38,557 bases of DNA from contig CALQSB010000027.1 in NCBI GenBank assembly GCA_943333125.1, forward strand, positions 1 through 38,557. Reading direction: 5' to 3'. The DNA is from Chitinophaga pinensis (GTDB taxonomy: Bacteria; Bacteroidota; Bacteroidia; Chitinophagales; Chitinophagaceae). The notes beneath the pieces are model-generated. The model saw only the letters and a list, made by a program, of their open reading frames with translations, was not told the origin of the DNA and made no database searches. Positions 8,766 to 18,460 of the stretch are shown in pieces; position 1 is the stretch's first letter, and each line of letters opens with the position of its first letter. The position numbers and the translations under genes were made by a program.

Positions 8766-8793
8766 ACCCGGATTTTGCAGTTGGAATCTGGGT
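8766..8793 (-). repeat. 28-bp near-palindromic repeat directly after the rodA stop
   Basis: On the minus strand the element starts with ACCCAGATTCCAACTGC at the base after the rodA stop codon and ends with AATCCGGGT. A second copy (26 of 28 bases identical) lies directly after the stop of the YjjG-type gene at 36327-36354. The 9-bp arms enclose a 10-nt loop. No strong T-tract follows, so a plain terminator role is uncertain. Confidence 0.7.
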
Positions 8794-10143
8794 CTAACGA
8801 AGCACCATTTGTCTGTCCGCATCCAAACGAACCAATATAAAAATCAGAATGGTAAAAGTGAATAGTGAAGATCCGCCGTAACTCATCAGTGGCAATGTAA
8901 TACCAATTACAGGAGCAAGTCCAATGGTCATACAAATATTAATAGCCACGTGAAAGAAAATTATTGCAGCAACTGAATACGCGTATACTCTGGTAAAAGT
9001 ACTTCTTTGTCTTTCGGCTATAAAAATAATTCTGAGTAATAATCCAAGATAAAGCAACATTAAAAAAGTGCATCCGACAAAACCGAAATTTTCACCAAGT
9101 GAAGTGAAAATAAAATCCGTATGTTGTTCTGGAACGAAATCGCCCTGAGTTTGTGTGCCTTTCATAAATCCTTTTCCAAATACACCTCCCGATCCAATGG
9201 CGATTTTAGATTGCTTAACATTATAATTTTCTTTATCGGCTTTATTTGTTTTTTCAATTTGAGCACTAGGCGAAATGGTGCCGGTATTTTGCTCTATAAA
9301 AGGATTGTCTCTACCTACCATACTGAAAATTCTGTCTGCCTGATATTTTTGAAAAACATGTTTAAAAATAAAAGGCACAGCAACTCCTACAAACAAAGTG
9401 CTTAAAGCCCATGCACTGGCTATTACAACCAAAATTGTTTTTTCTCTTTTTATTTTTTTTCGGAGAAAATAACCTGTTACCAAAGCAATAGCCGATAAGG
9501 CAATGATGAGTTGAAAAGTTGGAAAAAGTAATGTAACAACGAGCAAAACACCTAATGAAGCTCCCAGTATTAAATAAACAGGGGGAAATCCTTCTCTGTA
9601 CATCGGCAATAAAAACGTGAAATAAACTAAGGCTAAACCCGTTTCATTCTGAAGTAAAGAAAATAAAATAGGTAAAAAGCAAATACCAGATGCCGTTAGC
9701 TGAGCTTTAGTTTTAGTGAAATCCGTTTCTGGTCTTGATAAATATTTAGCAAGAGCCAGAGCTGTAAATATTTTACAGGTTTCGACAGGCTGTAGGTTCA
9801 TGAATCCCAGTGGAATCCAGCTTCTGGAACCATTAACGGTTTTCCCCACCACAAAAGTTGCTATCATCAGCAGAATGCCAAATACGTATAGCAGATTGGG
9901 TGTGGCAGTAAAGAATTTGCTATCCATCAAAAGAATAAATGTAGCCAATACAAAACACACAATAAGATAGATGAATTGTTTGCTATAGTTTTTTTTGAAT
10001 CCTACAATACTCTTAAAAAAATCATCATCTACTTTATATTCTACCGAGAAAATGCAAACAAGACCAATTAAAGCAATAATAATATATAGCCAGATTAATG
10101 CCCAGTCTTTATTATTAGTTACTAATGTTCTTTTTTCGTACAT
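8794..10143 (-). CDS. rodA: Rod-shape-determining peptidoglycan polymerase RodA
   Basis: A SEDS-family glycosyltransferase of 449 residues that polymerises lipid II during side-wall elongation, paired with PBP2. About ten hydrophobic segments start at residue 15. Signature stretches are visible: NGSRSWIPLGFMNLQPVE (with the conserved W and the xPxxxxK/E-type loop), the long periplasmic loop with KQSKIAIGSGGVFGKGF, and LPLMSYGGSSLF near the C-terminus. It is the last gene of the mreBCD-mrdA-rodA operon, 17 bp after the PBP2 gene. Confidence 0.95.
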   Translation of the reverse strand: MYEKRTLVTNNKDWALIWLYIIIALIGLVCIFSVEYKVDDDFFKSIVGFKKNYSKQFIYLIVCFVLATFILLMDSKFFTATPNLLYVFGILLMIATFVVGKTVNGSRSWIPLGFMNLQPVETCKIFTALALAKYLSRPETDFTKTKAQLTASGICFLPILFSLLQNETGLALVYFTFLLPMYREGFPPVYLILGASLGVLLVVTLLFPTFQLIIALSAIALVTGYFLRKKIKREKTILVVIASAWALSTLFVGVAVPFIFKHVFQKYQADRIFSMVGRDNPFIEQNTGTISPSAQIEKTNKADKENYNVKQSKIAIGSGGVFGKGFMKGTQTQGDFVPEQHTDFIFTSLGENFGFVGCTFLMLLYLGLLLRIIFIAERQRSTFTRVYAYSVAAIIFFHVAINICMTIGLAPVIGITLPLMSYGGSSLFTFTILIFILVRLDADRQMVLR

Positions 10144-10160
10144 GATTATCTGACTTGAAT

Positions 10161-12293
10161 TTAATGTGGTCTTTTGCTTTTTATGCTATCTGCTGAATTA
10201 CTATTTTTTTTATCATTAAGTAAAATTGCATCTTGTTTGATTATCGAATCTTTTAGAGGCCTGTCGTTATCGGACTTGTCTTTTTTTGCTTTTTCCAATT
10301 CTTCTTTGTCAATCTGATCTTCATCTATTCCAACAGTATCTCTGATAGATTTAATAAAACCTTTCGCAAACAGATATGCAGAATCTTTGGAGTGCCTCAG
10401 TGAATCCTGTTTTCTTAATTCTACAAAAATTCTTGGTGGCATCAGATTCATTTTAGAGAGTTGATCAAGCCTATCTAATCTGGCTTTATCAGTTATAGAA
10501 TCTTTAAGATATTTTTCAATCATCAACCCTACAATTGGAGCTGCATAAGTACCTCCAAAATGACCGCTATTTTCCACCACACACATGATGGCAATCCTTG
10601 GATTGTCTCTTGGAGCAAATCCACAAAAGAAAGAATGATTTTGTTGTTTTACGCCTCTGAAATAATTTTCAACCGTTCCAGTTTTTCCACAGATCACAAT
10701 ATCTTTTATTTTGGCTCCCGCTCCGGTACCTCTGTCCACTACTCCCTGCATACCATCATGAACGGCCTCAAAAATACTATCTGGTATAAAAGTTGGTCTG
10801 ATTTTTTTCCGGTATTTATTCAACATATCAAAATGATCACCACCTTCAATTGAATCCACAACATGAGGAATATAATACCAGCCTTTATTGGCGATATAAG
10901 CCATTTCATTGGCAACCTGTAATGGCGTTACGTCAACTTCCCCCTGTCCGATACTGACGGAACGAAAATTACAAAAATTCCATTTCCCTTTACCATATAC
11001 TTTATTGAAATACGCAGGAGTTGGGATATTTCCTGTTTTCTCTGAAGGCACATCAACACCAAGCCGATGGCCTAAACCAAAACCATACATGTATTGATCC
11101 CAGTGAGCAAGGGCGCTGTCGACATCAGGATACTTTGGATTATTAATAACCCGCTGCATAACATTGGCAAAATAAGTATTATCAGAAATAGTAATTGCAT
11201 TTCTCAAATCAAAAGTCCCGAAATCCAGGCATTTCATTGGCCGTCCCGAGCCACATCCATAGAAAGCGCCGGAACAGGAAAATCTGGTATCGGTAGAAAT
11301 TACGCTTTCGTGCAAACCAATTAACGCCTGTAATGTTTTAAAAGTTGAACCCGGAGAATAAGTTGCACTGACCGTTCTATTTAACAAAGGAAGTGCAGGA
11401 TTTAAAAAAAGCTCCGAAAAACGTTTTCTTCTTTCACTTCCGGTTAAATAATTTGGGTGATACGTAGGCGCACTTACCATGGCCAAAATGCCTCCTGTTC
11501 TGGGATCAATGGCTACAATAGAACCTAATTTGTTTTGCATTAATTTTTCTCCAAGCTGCTGCAATTCTATGTCAATGGATGTAAATAGATTTTGGCCGGC
11601 AATGGCCATTGTATCATAGGTCCCTTTTTCTAGTCTTTCTGTTAATCTGTTTTTATTGTCTCTTTTCCAGTATTCAATACCTCTCTGCCCCATCAGAATT
11701 TTCTCATAAGTTCTTTCTAATCCTGTCATCCCTGCATAGTCTCCTGCAACGTATCCTTCAGCAGGATGTTTCTTAAGAAAATTGGTATCCACTTCTGCGG
11801 TATAACCCAAAACGTTAGCCGCTGCATCAAAAGGAAAACTTCTCACTGATCTTTCCTGAAGATAAAATGCCGGAGCAAATTTATATAATGACTCATTAAG
11901 CTTGGCCATCTTCTCCTCACTCAGCAAGGCTTCAAACACTGCAGGCCTTGATCTTCCATTTTTAATAATGAGTTCTATAATTTTCTTTTTGAACTGTAAC
12001 GTGTCAATGTTAAGTATTTTACATAATTCCATGGTGTCTATACCCTTGAGCTTATTGGGCGTTACCATCAAATCAGAGATATTGGTATTTTGAAGTATCG
12101 CATTTTTTTTTCGGTCGTAAATAATTCCCCGATCTGGATAAACTACTTTTCTAAACATCCCCTGATCTTCTGCAAGAATTTTATATTTGGAGGTTATCAC
12201 CTGAAGTGTAAAAAGTCTGATGATGATGATTACAAATAATGCAATAAAGATTAGCCTGATGATGTTTTTTCTGGATTCATTATAAACAGGCAC
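10161..12293 (-). CDS. mrdA: Penicillin-binding protein 2 (elongasome transpeptidase)
   Basis: A 710-residue class B penicillin-binding protein, the transpeptidase partner of RodA. It has one N-terminal membrane anchor (residues 12-30), a dimerisation domain starting at YPDRGIIYDRKK, and a transpeptidase domain with SxxK (S316-T-F-K319), SxN (S370-D-N372) and KTG (K537-T-G539). The C-terminal 80 residues form a Lys/Asp/Ser-rich low-complexity tail, longer than in Escherichia coli PBP2 and common in this phylum. An 81-bp gap separates it from mreD with no obvious terminator, so operon expression is likely. Confidence 0.95.
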   Translation of the reverse strand: MPVYNESRKNIIRLIFIALFVIIIIRLFTLQVITSKYKILAEDQGMFRKVVYPDRGIIYDRKKNAILQNTNISDLMVTPNKLKGIDTMELCKILNIDTLQFKKKIIELIIKNGRSRPAVFEALLSEEKMAKLNESLYKFAPAFYLQERSVRSFPFDAAANVLGYTAEVDTNFLKKHPAEGYVAGDYAGMTGLERTYEKILMGQRGIEYWKRDNKNRLTERLEKGTYDTMAIAGQNLFTSIDIELQQLGEKLMQNKLGSIVAIDPRTGGILAMVSAPTYHPNYLTGSERRKRFSELFLNPALPLLNRTVSATYSPGSTFKTLQALIGLHESVISTDTRFSCSGAFYGCGSGRPMKCLDFGTFDLRNAITISDNTYFANVMQRVINNPKYPDVDSALAHWDQYMYGFGLGHRLGVDVPSEKTGNIPTPAYFNKVYGKGKWNFCNFRSVSIGQGEVDVTPLQVANEMAYIANKGWYYIPHVVDSIEGGDHFDMLNKYRKKIRPTFIPDSIFEAVHDGMQGVVDRGTGAGAKIKDIVICGKTGTVENYFRGVKQQNHSFFCGFAPRDNPRIAIMCVVENSGHFGGTYAAPIVGLMIEKYLKDSITDKARLDRLDQLSKMNLMPPRIFVELRKQDSLRHSKDSAYLFAKGFIKSIRDTVGIDEDQIDKEELEKAKKDKSDNDRPLKDSIIKQDAILLNDKKNSNSADSIKSKRPH

Positions 12294-12374
12294 TTGACTG
12301 AGAATTTTTTGTTAGGCTAATAAAAATATCTGGAATCTGTATTGTGTAAATTTCTAAAAAAATATTGACAAAAT

Positions 12375-12908
12375 CTAAATAGTATTTGTTTTGAATTTTT
12401 GATTTCTGGAAAAAAGTAATTCTGTAATTAAAACCAAAAGCAAACTTATTGCAGTGGAGAAAATTGTTTTAACTAAAAAGTACCAGCCATCAGCAAATTG
12501 CCAGGCTTCCAATAAAAATAACCAGGCATTATGCATGAAAATTAAAAGGCTGGCATAAATCAGATATGGAAGCATTCCTCCCATACTTCTGAATGACGGT
12601 TCTTCATAATTTGTTTCTGCACCTTCCTGAGGTATAAGTAAATTAATAATAAAAGGTCGCACATAGGCCATTAAAACGCAAGCTGCAGCATGAAAACCAG
12701 GGTGATGTCTGAAACTGTCAATGGTGAATCCTAAAATGAAAGAAAGTAACATGAGCATTGTTCGGCTAATTTTAAAAGGCAGCCATAAAATAAAAATGAT
12801 ATAAATGTATGGCGTTACCAATTGATGCAGCCTTACTTTATCAAGTACATAAACCTGAAAAAGAATCAGAACGATAAACCGGACAATATTTTTTACAATG
12901 GTACTCAT
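12375..12908 (-). CDS. mreD: Rod-shape-determining protein MreD
   Basis: A 177-residue membrane protein with about five hydrophobic segments, assigned by position between mreC and mrdA and by size. Motifs are weak in this family; RLHQLVTPYIYIIFILWLPF and the early FILGFTIDSF segment fit. It is thought to bridge MreC and PBP2/RodA in the elongasome. It follows mreC by 10 bp, which suggests translational coupling. Confidence 0.88.
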   Translation of the reverse strand: MSTIVKNIVRFIVLILFQVYVLDKVRLHQLVTPYIYIIFILWLPFKISRTMLMLLSFILGFTIDSFRHHPGFHAAACVLMAYVRPFIINLLIPQEGAETNYEEPSFRSMGGMLPYLIYASLLIFMHNAWLFLLEAWQFADGWYFLVKTIFSTAISLLLVLITELLFSRNQKFKTNTI

Positions 12909-12918
12909 TTTGAAGAAA

Positions 12919-13773
12919 TCAGGGTTGTGTTTTTACTTTTTCCAAAATATCGTGAACAGCTTGCTGATCTGCATTTTCTATAACATAAACATATTGCAGA
13001 TTATAGAAATTAGCCGTAGTTCTAAATTTTATTCTGAAATAATTTGTGCTGGTTTCTTTATAAACGGCTTCTACCCGGCCAATTTTCATTCCTTTAGGAA
13101 AAGCCGTGCTGAAACCACTGCTTATGATAGAATCCCCTTTAGCGATTTTTGCACTTTTAGGAATACCATTCAGAGTTATGATATTGGGTAAATCTCCATC
13201 CCAGTTTAAAGTACCTGTTTCACCGCCTTTTAAAAGCTTTCCACTGATATGACTGTCTTTGTGCAATAATGACATCACCACGGCATATTTTTCATTGACT
13301 TCAGTAACAATGCCAACAACAGAATTATTGGGATCTACAACGCCCATACCTTCTTTGATATTATCAGAACTTCCTTTTGATAATACCATAAAATTACTTT
13401 GCGAAGTCACAGAATTCGAAATAACTTTTGCTGATATATATCTGAATTTCCGGTACTGCAGTATGGAATCAACTTTAATTGAATCAATAACCAACTTCAC
13501 ACTGCTGTCTGGTAAAGAGTAATCTGATTTTAATTTATTGTAAAGCTCCTGATTGGCTTTTAACAAGGAGTCATTTGTTTTTTTGAGGTAGAAATACTGC
13601 TGTATATTAAAATAGCGGCTATTTATTTTTCCTGTAACATTATTGGATATATTTCCAAAAGCTGCATGATGGTATTTACTGTATTCTACAATAAAATAAA
13701 TAGACATCCCCTGTAAGAAAAGGAATAATAAAAAATTAAAATGACGACTAATGAAAAGGAAAATATTTCTCAA
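12919..13773 (-). CDS. mreC: Rod-shape-determining protein MreC
   Basis: A 284-residue periplasmic scaffold protein of the elongasome. It has one N-terminal membrane helix (about residues 10-28), a short coiled coil (about 60-85), and the beta-domain pair with GMGVVDPNNSVVGIVTEV and DSIISSGFSTAFPKGMKIGR, which are typical MreC blocks. It activates PBP2 in characterised bacteria. It lies 69 bp downstream of mreB. Confidence 0.93.
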   Translation of the reverse strand: MRNIFLFISRHFNFLLFLFLQGMSIYFIVEYSKYHHAAFGNISNNVTGKINSRYFNIQQYFYLKKTNDSLLKANQELYNKLKSDYSLPDSSVKLVIDSIKVDSILQYRKFRYISAKVISNSVTSQSNFMVLSKGSSDNIKEGMGVVDPNNSVVGIVTEVNEKYAVVMSLLHKDSHISGKLLKGGETGTLNWDGDLPNIITLNGIPKSAKIAKGDSIISSGFSTAFPKGMKIGRVEAVYKETSTNYFRIKFRTTANFYNLQYVYVIENADQQAVHDILEKVKTQP

Positions 13774-13842
13774 CTGCTGCTTATATTTTTAAAAAAATAC
13801 TCAACTGCCAGGCAGGAAAGTGGCAATTAGTGTTTATAAAAC

Positions 13843-14868
13843 TTATCTCATTACAAAAGGAAATCTGTCATAATTTTTCAAAGCGATTCCTGTTCCTCTT
13901 ACCACGCTTTTCAATGGATCATCTGCTATGTGAACAGGAAGTTTAATTTTATTCATGAGACGTTTATCCAAACCTCTCAATAAAGAACCACCACCGGTGA
14001 TGTATAATCCTCTTCTGTAAATATCTGCAGCAAGTTCGGGAGGTGTTGTTTCGAGCGCTTTTAAAATAGCTTCTTCAATTTTGAATATACTTTTATCAAG
14101 AGCTTCTGCAACTTCCTGATAACTCACCATTACTTGTTTAGGGATACCTGTTACCAGATCACGGCCGTTTACAGGAATATCGTCAGGAGGATTTTCTAAA
14201 TCTTTTAATGCAGCTCCTATTTGAATTTTTATTTGTTCGGCAGTACGCTCACCAATTAACAAGCTATGATAACGGCGTAAGGCTTCCATAATATCGGCAG
14301 TAAATTCATCTCCTGCAATACGGATACTCTGATCGCAAACAATACCGGCAAGGGCAATTACCGTAATACCGGTTGTACCGCCACCAATATCAATAATCAT
14401 GTTTCCCACAGGTTCTTCAACATCAATTCCTATACCTAAAGCCGCAGCCATAGGTTCATGTATAAGATAAACTTCTTTTGCACCTGCTTGTTCAGCACTG
14501 TCTCTTACCGCTCTCTTCTCTACTTCGGTAATGCTGCTGGGAATACAAATCATCATTCTCCAGCTTGGTGCGAATAAAGGCTTTTTGGGATAAACCAGCT
14601 TGATGAGTTCTCTGATCATTAATTCTGCAGCGTTAAAATCTGCAATCACACCATCTCTAAGGGGGCGAACCGTACGGATACTTTCATGGGTCTTTTCATG
14701 CATCATCAATGCCTTCTTTCCTACGGCCAATAAAAGTTTAGGATTATTTCGGTCTAACGCAACGATTGAAGGTTCATTTACCACCACCTCATCATTGTGT
14801 ATAATCAGCGTGTTTGCAGTTCCTAAATCAATCGCAATTTCTTGAGTGAAAAAATTAAAAATGCCCAT
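13843..14868 (-). CDS. mreB: Cell-shape actin homologue MreB
   Basis: A 341-residue actin-like ATPase that directs side-wall synthesis. The nucleotide-binding blocks are intact: DLGTANTLI (phosphate 1), MIIDIGGGTTGITVIAL (phosphate 2) and GLYITGGGSLLRGLD (adenosine loop). An N-terminal amphipathic stretch (MGIFNFFTQE) fits membrane attachment. It is the first gene of a five-gene elongation operon. Confidence 0.96.
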   Translation of the reverse strand: MGIFNFFTQEIAIDLGTANTLIIHNDEVVVNEPSIVALDRNNPKLLLAVGKKALMMHEKTHESIRTVRPLRDGVIADFNAAELMIRELIKLVYPKKPLFAPSWRMMICIPSSITEVEKRAVRDSAEQAGAKEVYLIHEPMAAALGIGIDVEEPVGNMIIDIGGGTTGITVIALAGIVCDQSIRIAGDEFTADIMEALRRYHSLLIGERTAEQIKIQIGAALKDLENPPDDIPVNGRDLVTGIPKQVMVSYQEVAEALDKSIFKIEEAILKALETTPPELAADIYRRGLYITGGGSLLRGLDKRLMNKIKLPVHIADDPLKSVVRGTGIALKNYDRFPFVMR

Positions 14869-14905
14869 ATTTTTTTTTGATGCTTTTTCTTTAAAGGTAT
14901 TCAGA

Positions 14906-14913
14906 CAAAGTTG
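14906..14913 (-). promoter_or_regulatory. Candidate -7 element for the mre/mrd operon
   Basis: The minus strand reads CAACTTTG (7 of 8 to TAnnTTTG) with TTGT 19 bp upstream as a weak -33 element, 38 bp before the mreB ATG. The region 14869-15051 has no other supported feature. Confidence 0.4.
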
Positions 14914-15051
14914 ATGTAATTTATTGTAATTAACAATCCTAAAAAATTAATTTTCAAAGTATTTTGAAAAAAGATTGGACAATTATTTTGATGGAGTTTT
15001 CAGAAATAATTTCTTATTGCTAACTAATTTAGTAAACCGAAGGTTTTGCAA

Positions 15052-16335
15052 TCAGGAAAAGAATTCAAATCCAATGTCTGATCTGAAATACATTTCGTCG
15101 AAATGAATTTTATCTATGGTGGCCAGAGAAGCCCGGACTGCTTGTTTGATGTCTTTTCCAAAGGCAGTTACTGCGATTACTCTTCCACCGTTAGTTACAA
15201 TGTTTTCATTTGTTTTTTTTGTTCCGGAATGAAAGCAAACGGACTCATTTTCTGATATCAGATTTAGTCCACTTATCACTTTTTCTGTGGTATAATCTCC
15301 GGGGTATCCACCACTAACCAGAAATGTTGTTGCTGCCACATTTTCTTCCTGCACAATAATCATTTCATTAAGTTTTCCGGAATCAATTGCAGATAATAAT
15401 TCTACCAGATCGTTTTTAATTCTGGGTATCACCACTTCTGTTTCAGGATCGCCCATTCTACAATTGTATTCTATAACGTATGGTTCGCCGTTATCTATCA
15501 TCAGTCCAAAAAACACAAAGCCTTTATACACTAATTTTTCTTTCTCAAAACCTAAAATAGTTGGCTCAACAATTGACTTCAGTATCTTACCTTTCAATGC
15601 TTCATCAAAAAAAGGCACAGGACTTACAGCGCCCATTCCGCCTGTGTTTAAGCCGGTATCTCCTGCTCCAATTCTTTTATAATCTTTAGCTTCAGGTAGT
15701 ACACAAAAAGATTTTCCGTCGGTAATTACAAATACACTTACTTCAATACCTTTCAAAAAAGATTCAATCACTACTTTGCTGCTGGCTATTCCAAACTTTG
15801 CATGATGAACCATTTCTTCAAATTCATTTAATGCTTCTTCATGACTATTGCAAATCAATACGCCTTTGCCTGCAGCGAGCCCATCTGCTTTCAACACAAT
15901 GGGCAGTGAGTGATTTTTGATATAGTCAACTCCATCATTAAAATTAGCCGAATCAAATTCTTTATAAGCAGCCGTTGGAATATTCTGTCTTTGCATGAAA
16001 GATTTTGCATAAGCTTTACTGCCTTCCAATTGAGCGGCTTCGGCACTTGGTCCAACGATTTGTATATGTTGGGTTTCGACAGAAGTTTTAAAATAATCGT
16101 AGATGCCATTTACCAAAGGGTCTTCGGGACCTACTACAATCATTTCAATATTATGTTGTAATGCTGCAAGTTTCAGCGATTCGAAATCAGTTGCTTTAAT
16201 GTCGAGATTATTGCCGCATGTTGCTGTACCTGCATTTCCAGGCGCAATAAACAATTCATTACAATGTTTACTTTGTTTGATTTTCCAAGCAAATGCATGT
16301 TCGCGGCCACCGGAGCCAATGATTAAAATATTCAT
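15052..16335 (-). CDS. purD: Phosphoribosylamine-glycine ligase
   Basis: A 427-residue ATP-grasp enzyme that joins glycine to phosphoribosylamine in the second step of purine synthesis. The N-terminal domain starts with NILIIGSGGREHAFAWKI. The ATP-grasp core has VLKADGLAAGKGVLI, GLNTGGMGAVSPVP and EYNCRMGDPETEVV, all characteristic of PurD. The length is normal. It stands alone, 183 bp upstream of mreB on the same strand; no other purine gene is in the window. Confidence 0.96.
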   Translation of the reverse strand: MNILIIGSGGREHAFAWKIKQSKHCNELFIAPGNAGTATCGNNLDIKATDFESLKLAALQHNIEMIVVGPEDPLVNGIYDYFKTSVETQHIQIVGPSAEAAQLEGSKAYAKSFMQRQNIPTAAYKEFDSANFNDGVDYIKNHSLPIVLKADGLAAGKGVLICNSHEEALNEFEEMVHHAKFGIASSKVVIESFLKGIEVSVFVITDGKSFCVLPEAKDYKRIGAGDTGLNTGGMGAVSPVPFFDEALKGKILKSIVEPTILGFEKEKLVYKGFVFFGLMIDNGEPYVIEYNCRMGDPETEVVIPRIKNDLVELLSAIDSGKLNEMIIVQEENVAATTFLVSGGYPGDYTTEKVISGLNLISENESVCFHSGTKKTNENIVTNGGRVIAVTAFGKDIKQAVRASLATIDKIHFDEMYFRSDIGFEFFS

Positions 16336-16439
16336 GTTAAAAGATGTTTTGCGAAATTAAACATCAAATTTGTTATTTGAAGAAGAATCCAAAATAATCA
16401 GGTTTAAAAAACAACAATAGAAGAAATAAAGAATTCAAA

Positions 16440-16472
16440 TTTGATTAACGTAATCATAAAATGTGTATTTTG
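16440..16472 (+). promoter_or_regulatory. Promoter of the peptide transporter gene
   Basis: TTTG (16440-16443) and TATTTTG (16466-16472) are 22 bp apart and lie 37 bp before the ATG at 16509. This promoter overlaps the more distal in-frame ATG at 16461, which argues against that ATG as the start. Confidence 0.55.
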
Positions 16473-16508
16473 GCAAATAATAATTTTTTAAGAACCAAAA
16501 AAACTAAC

Positions 16509-18302
16509 ATGGCAGATACTATCAACCAACAAAAAGGTCATCCTAAAGGCCTATGGGTTTTATTCGGAACTGAAATGTGGGAACGTTTCAATTTCTACGG
16601 GATGAGAACTTTGCTTACCCTTTTCATTGTAAATGCTTTGATGATTAGCAAAGAAGAATCTTCAATCATCTATGGCGGATTTTTAGGTCTGTGCTATTTA
16701 ACGCCAATGCTCGGAGGATTTATATCCGACAGATTCCTTGGCAACAGAAATTGTATTTTATTGGGTGGAACACTTATGGCTTTTGGTCAATTATTGCTTT
16801 TTACCAGCGCATCTGTCTTTTCAACAGACCTTGAATTAGCAAAGACTATTTTATACGTAGCACTTGGTTTTATTATTTTGGGCAATGGATTTTTTAAACC
16901 CAATATTTCGAGTATGGTGGGAAGCTTATATCCGAAATCCGAAAAGAACAAATTGGATACCGCCTTTACCATTTTTTACATGGGCATCAATATCGGAGCA
17001 TTTTTAGGACAGTTGATTTGTCCTCTTTTAGGAGATGTAGTTGTAGAAGGTCATAGAAATATTTTTGTATTTAAATGGGGTTTTCTCGCTGCCTCTATAG
17101 CAATGATTATTGGCACTTTAACATTTTTCTTTTTAAAAAACAAATATGTTGTAAATCCAGACGGCAAAGCTATAGGCGGGCTTCCTTCCAAAAACACTTC
17201 CGATGACTTTGAAGTAGGCGAATCTCAATCTGCACAATTCTCTAATAAATCCCTTAGTATAGCTGTAATATCATTTTTGATTTTAGGATACATATTTAAA
17301 AATGTATTTGACCAGAATATTATTTACTCCATCATTTATTCCAGTGGTATCACTCTTGCAGGTCTTATTTTATCTGATAGTTCTCTTACTAAAATTGAAA
17401 GAGATCGTATACTTGTTATTTACATTGTTTCTTTCTTTGTGATTTTCTTCTGGGCAGCATTCGAGCAAGCAGGATCATCTCTTACATTTATTGCTGATTA
17501 CCAAACCGACAGAAATTTCTTCGGATGGAATATGCCACCTTCGATGGTGCAGATTTTTAATGGGATTTTCGTGGTGATATTTGCAGTTCCTTTTAGCATG
17601 CTTTGGGATAAACTAAGAGCTAAAGGAAAAGAACCCATTTCTCCTGCTAAACAAGCGATGGGCTTATTGTTAATTGCGATAAGTTATTTTATTATTGCTT
17701 TTAATGTAAAAGATTTAGGTAACTCAGGTTTGTTGGCTGTGCAGTGGTTGATTCTGTTATACTTGATTCAAACTTTTGGTGAACTTTGTTTGTCGCCAAT
17801 TGGATTGTCTCTTGTAGGTAAATTAGCACCAAGAAGATTTGCTTCTTTATTATTTGGTGTTTTCTTTCTTTCAAATGCATCTGGTTATGCGCTGGCAGGA
17901 ACACTAGGTTCTATTTTGCCTCCAACAAGTGAGCAATATATTGCTGCAGAAAAAGAAAAAGTTGATTTAAAAGGAATTTTGGATGGCAATGTAGATCCAA
18001 CAGGTAAAGACCTTTATACATTAGCTAAAATAAAAGCTGCGAGTTTAGATGAAAGTCTTGATAAAAAATTTGGACTTGAAATAAAAAAGTCTTTTACTGA
18101 TACAAGTGTTGTTATGTCAGAAGAGAAATTTTCAGTAATTAAAAAAGAAAATATAATTAAGGCAGTATATCCAAAATTCGGAGGATTCACCATTCACAAT
18201 CTGTTCGAATTCTTTATGGTATTCGTTGTGCTTTGTGGTGTTGCTTCTGCATTATTGTTTATGCTAGTACCAAGATTAAAAATAATGATGCACAATGCAT
18301 AA
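16509..18302 (+). CDS. Proton-dependent oligopeptide (POT/PTR2) transporter
   Basis: A 597-residue major-facilitator transporter importing di- and tripeptides with protons. PTR2 signatures are present: the ExxERFxFYG motif (EMWERFNFYGMR) in helix 1, GGFISDRFLGNR between helices 2 and 3, and FYMGINIGAFLGQ in helix 5. It has extra hydrophobic segments, and a non-membrane insertion of about 85 residues between the last helices, rich in Lys, Asp and Glu, as in Bacteroidota members. Start chosen at MADTINQ, because the upstream ATG lies within the promoter. A strong terminator follows. Confidence 0.92.
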   Translation: MADTINQQKGHPKGLWVLFGTEMWERFNFYGMRTLLTLFIVNALMISKEESSIIYGGFLGLCYLTPMLGGFISDRFLGNRNCILLGGTLMAFGQLLLFTSASVFSTDLELAKTILYVALGFIILGNGFFKPNISSMVGSLYPKSEKNKLDTAFTIFYMGINIGAFLGQLICPLLGDVVVEGHRNIFVFKWGFLAASIAMIIGTLTFFFLKNKYVVNPDGKAIGGLPSKNTSDDFEVGESQSAQFSNKSLSIAVISFLILGYIFKNVFDQNIIYSIIYSSGITLAGLILSDSSLTKIERDRILVIYIVSFFVIFFWAAFEQAGSSLTFIADYQTDRNFFGWNMPPSMVQIFNGIFVVIFAVPFSMLWDKLRAKGKEPISPAKQAMGLLLIAISYFIIAFNVKDLGNSGLLAVQWLILLYLIQTFGELCLSPIGLSLVGKLAPRRFASLLFGVFFLSNASGYALAGTLGSILPPTSEQYIAAEKEKVDLKGILDGNVDPTGKDLYTLAKIKAASLDESLDKKFGLEIKKSFTDTSVVMSEEKFSVIKKENIIKAVYPKFGGFTIHNLFEFFMVFVVLCGVASALLFMLVPRLKIMMHNA

Positions 18303-18321
18303 TCAATAAATTTATACCAAT

Positions 18322-18351
18322 AAAAAAAGCGACTGAAAAGTCGCTTTTTTT
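18322..18351. terminator. Bidirectional Rho-independent terminator
   Basis: A perfect stem AGCGACT / AGTCGCT (18328-18334 and 18339-18345) closed by a GAAA tetraloop, with an A-run on the left and a T-run on the right. It lies 20 bp after the transporter stop and can also serve the minus-strand cytochrome gene that ends at 18461. Confidence 0.9.
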
Positions 18352-18460
18352 ATTGAACTCCTTTTATCTTTTCCTAAAAAAGAAGGATTTTTAACAAAGA
18401 AATGCTTTTTAATATTCTGCCAGTTTCCTGTGTGAAGAAACTGAAGGCTCAATTTTTTTC

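Noticed and set aside
13806..13830. CTGCC-T-GGCAG palindrome between mreB and mreC
   Set aside because: Single-base loop and no T-tract; too small to call a terminator, and mreC is expected to be co-transcribed.
18421..18443. CAGTTTC/GAAACTG hairpin after the cytochrome gene as its terminator
   Set aside because: A perfect 7-bp stem, but no T-run follows on the minus strand; the bidirectional terminator at 18322-18351 is the better candidate.
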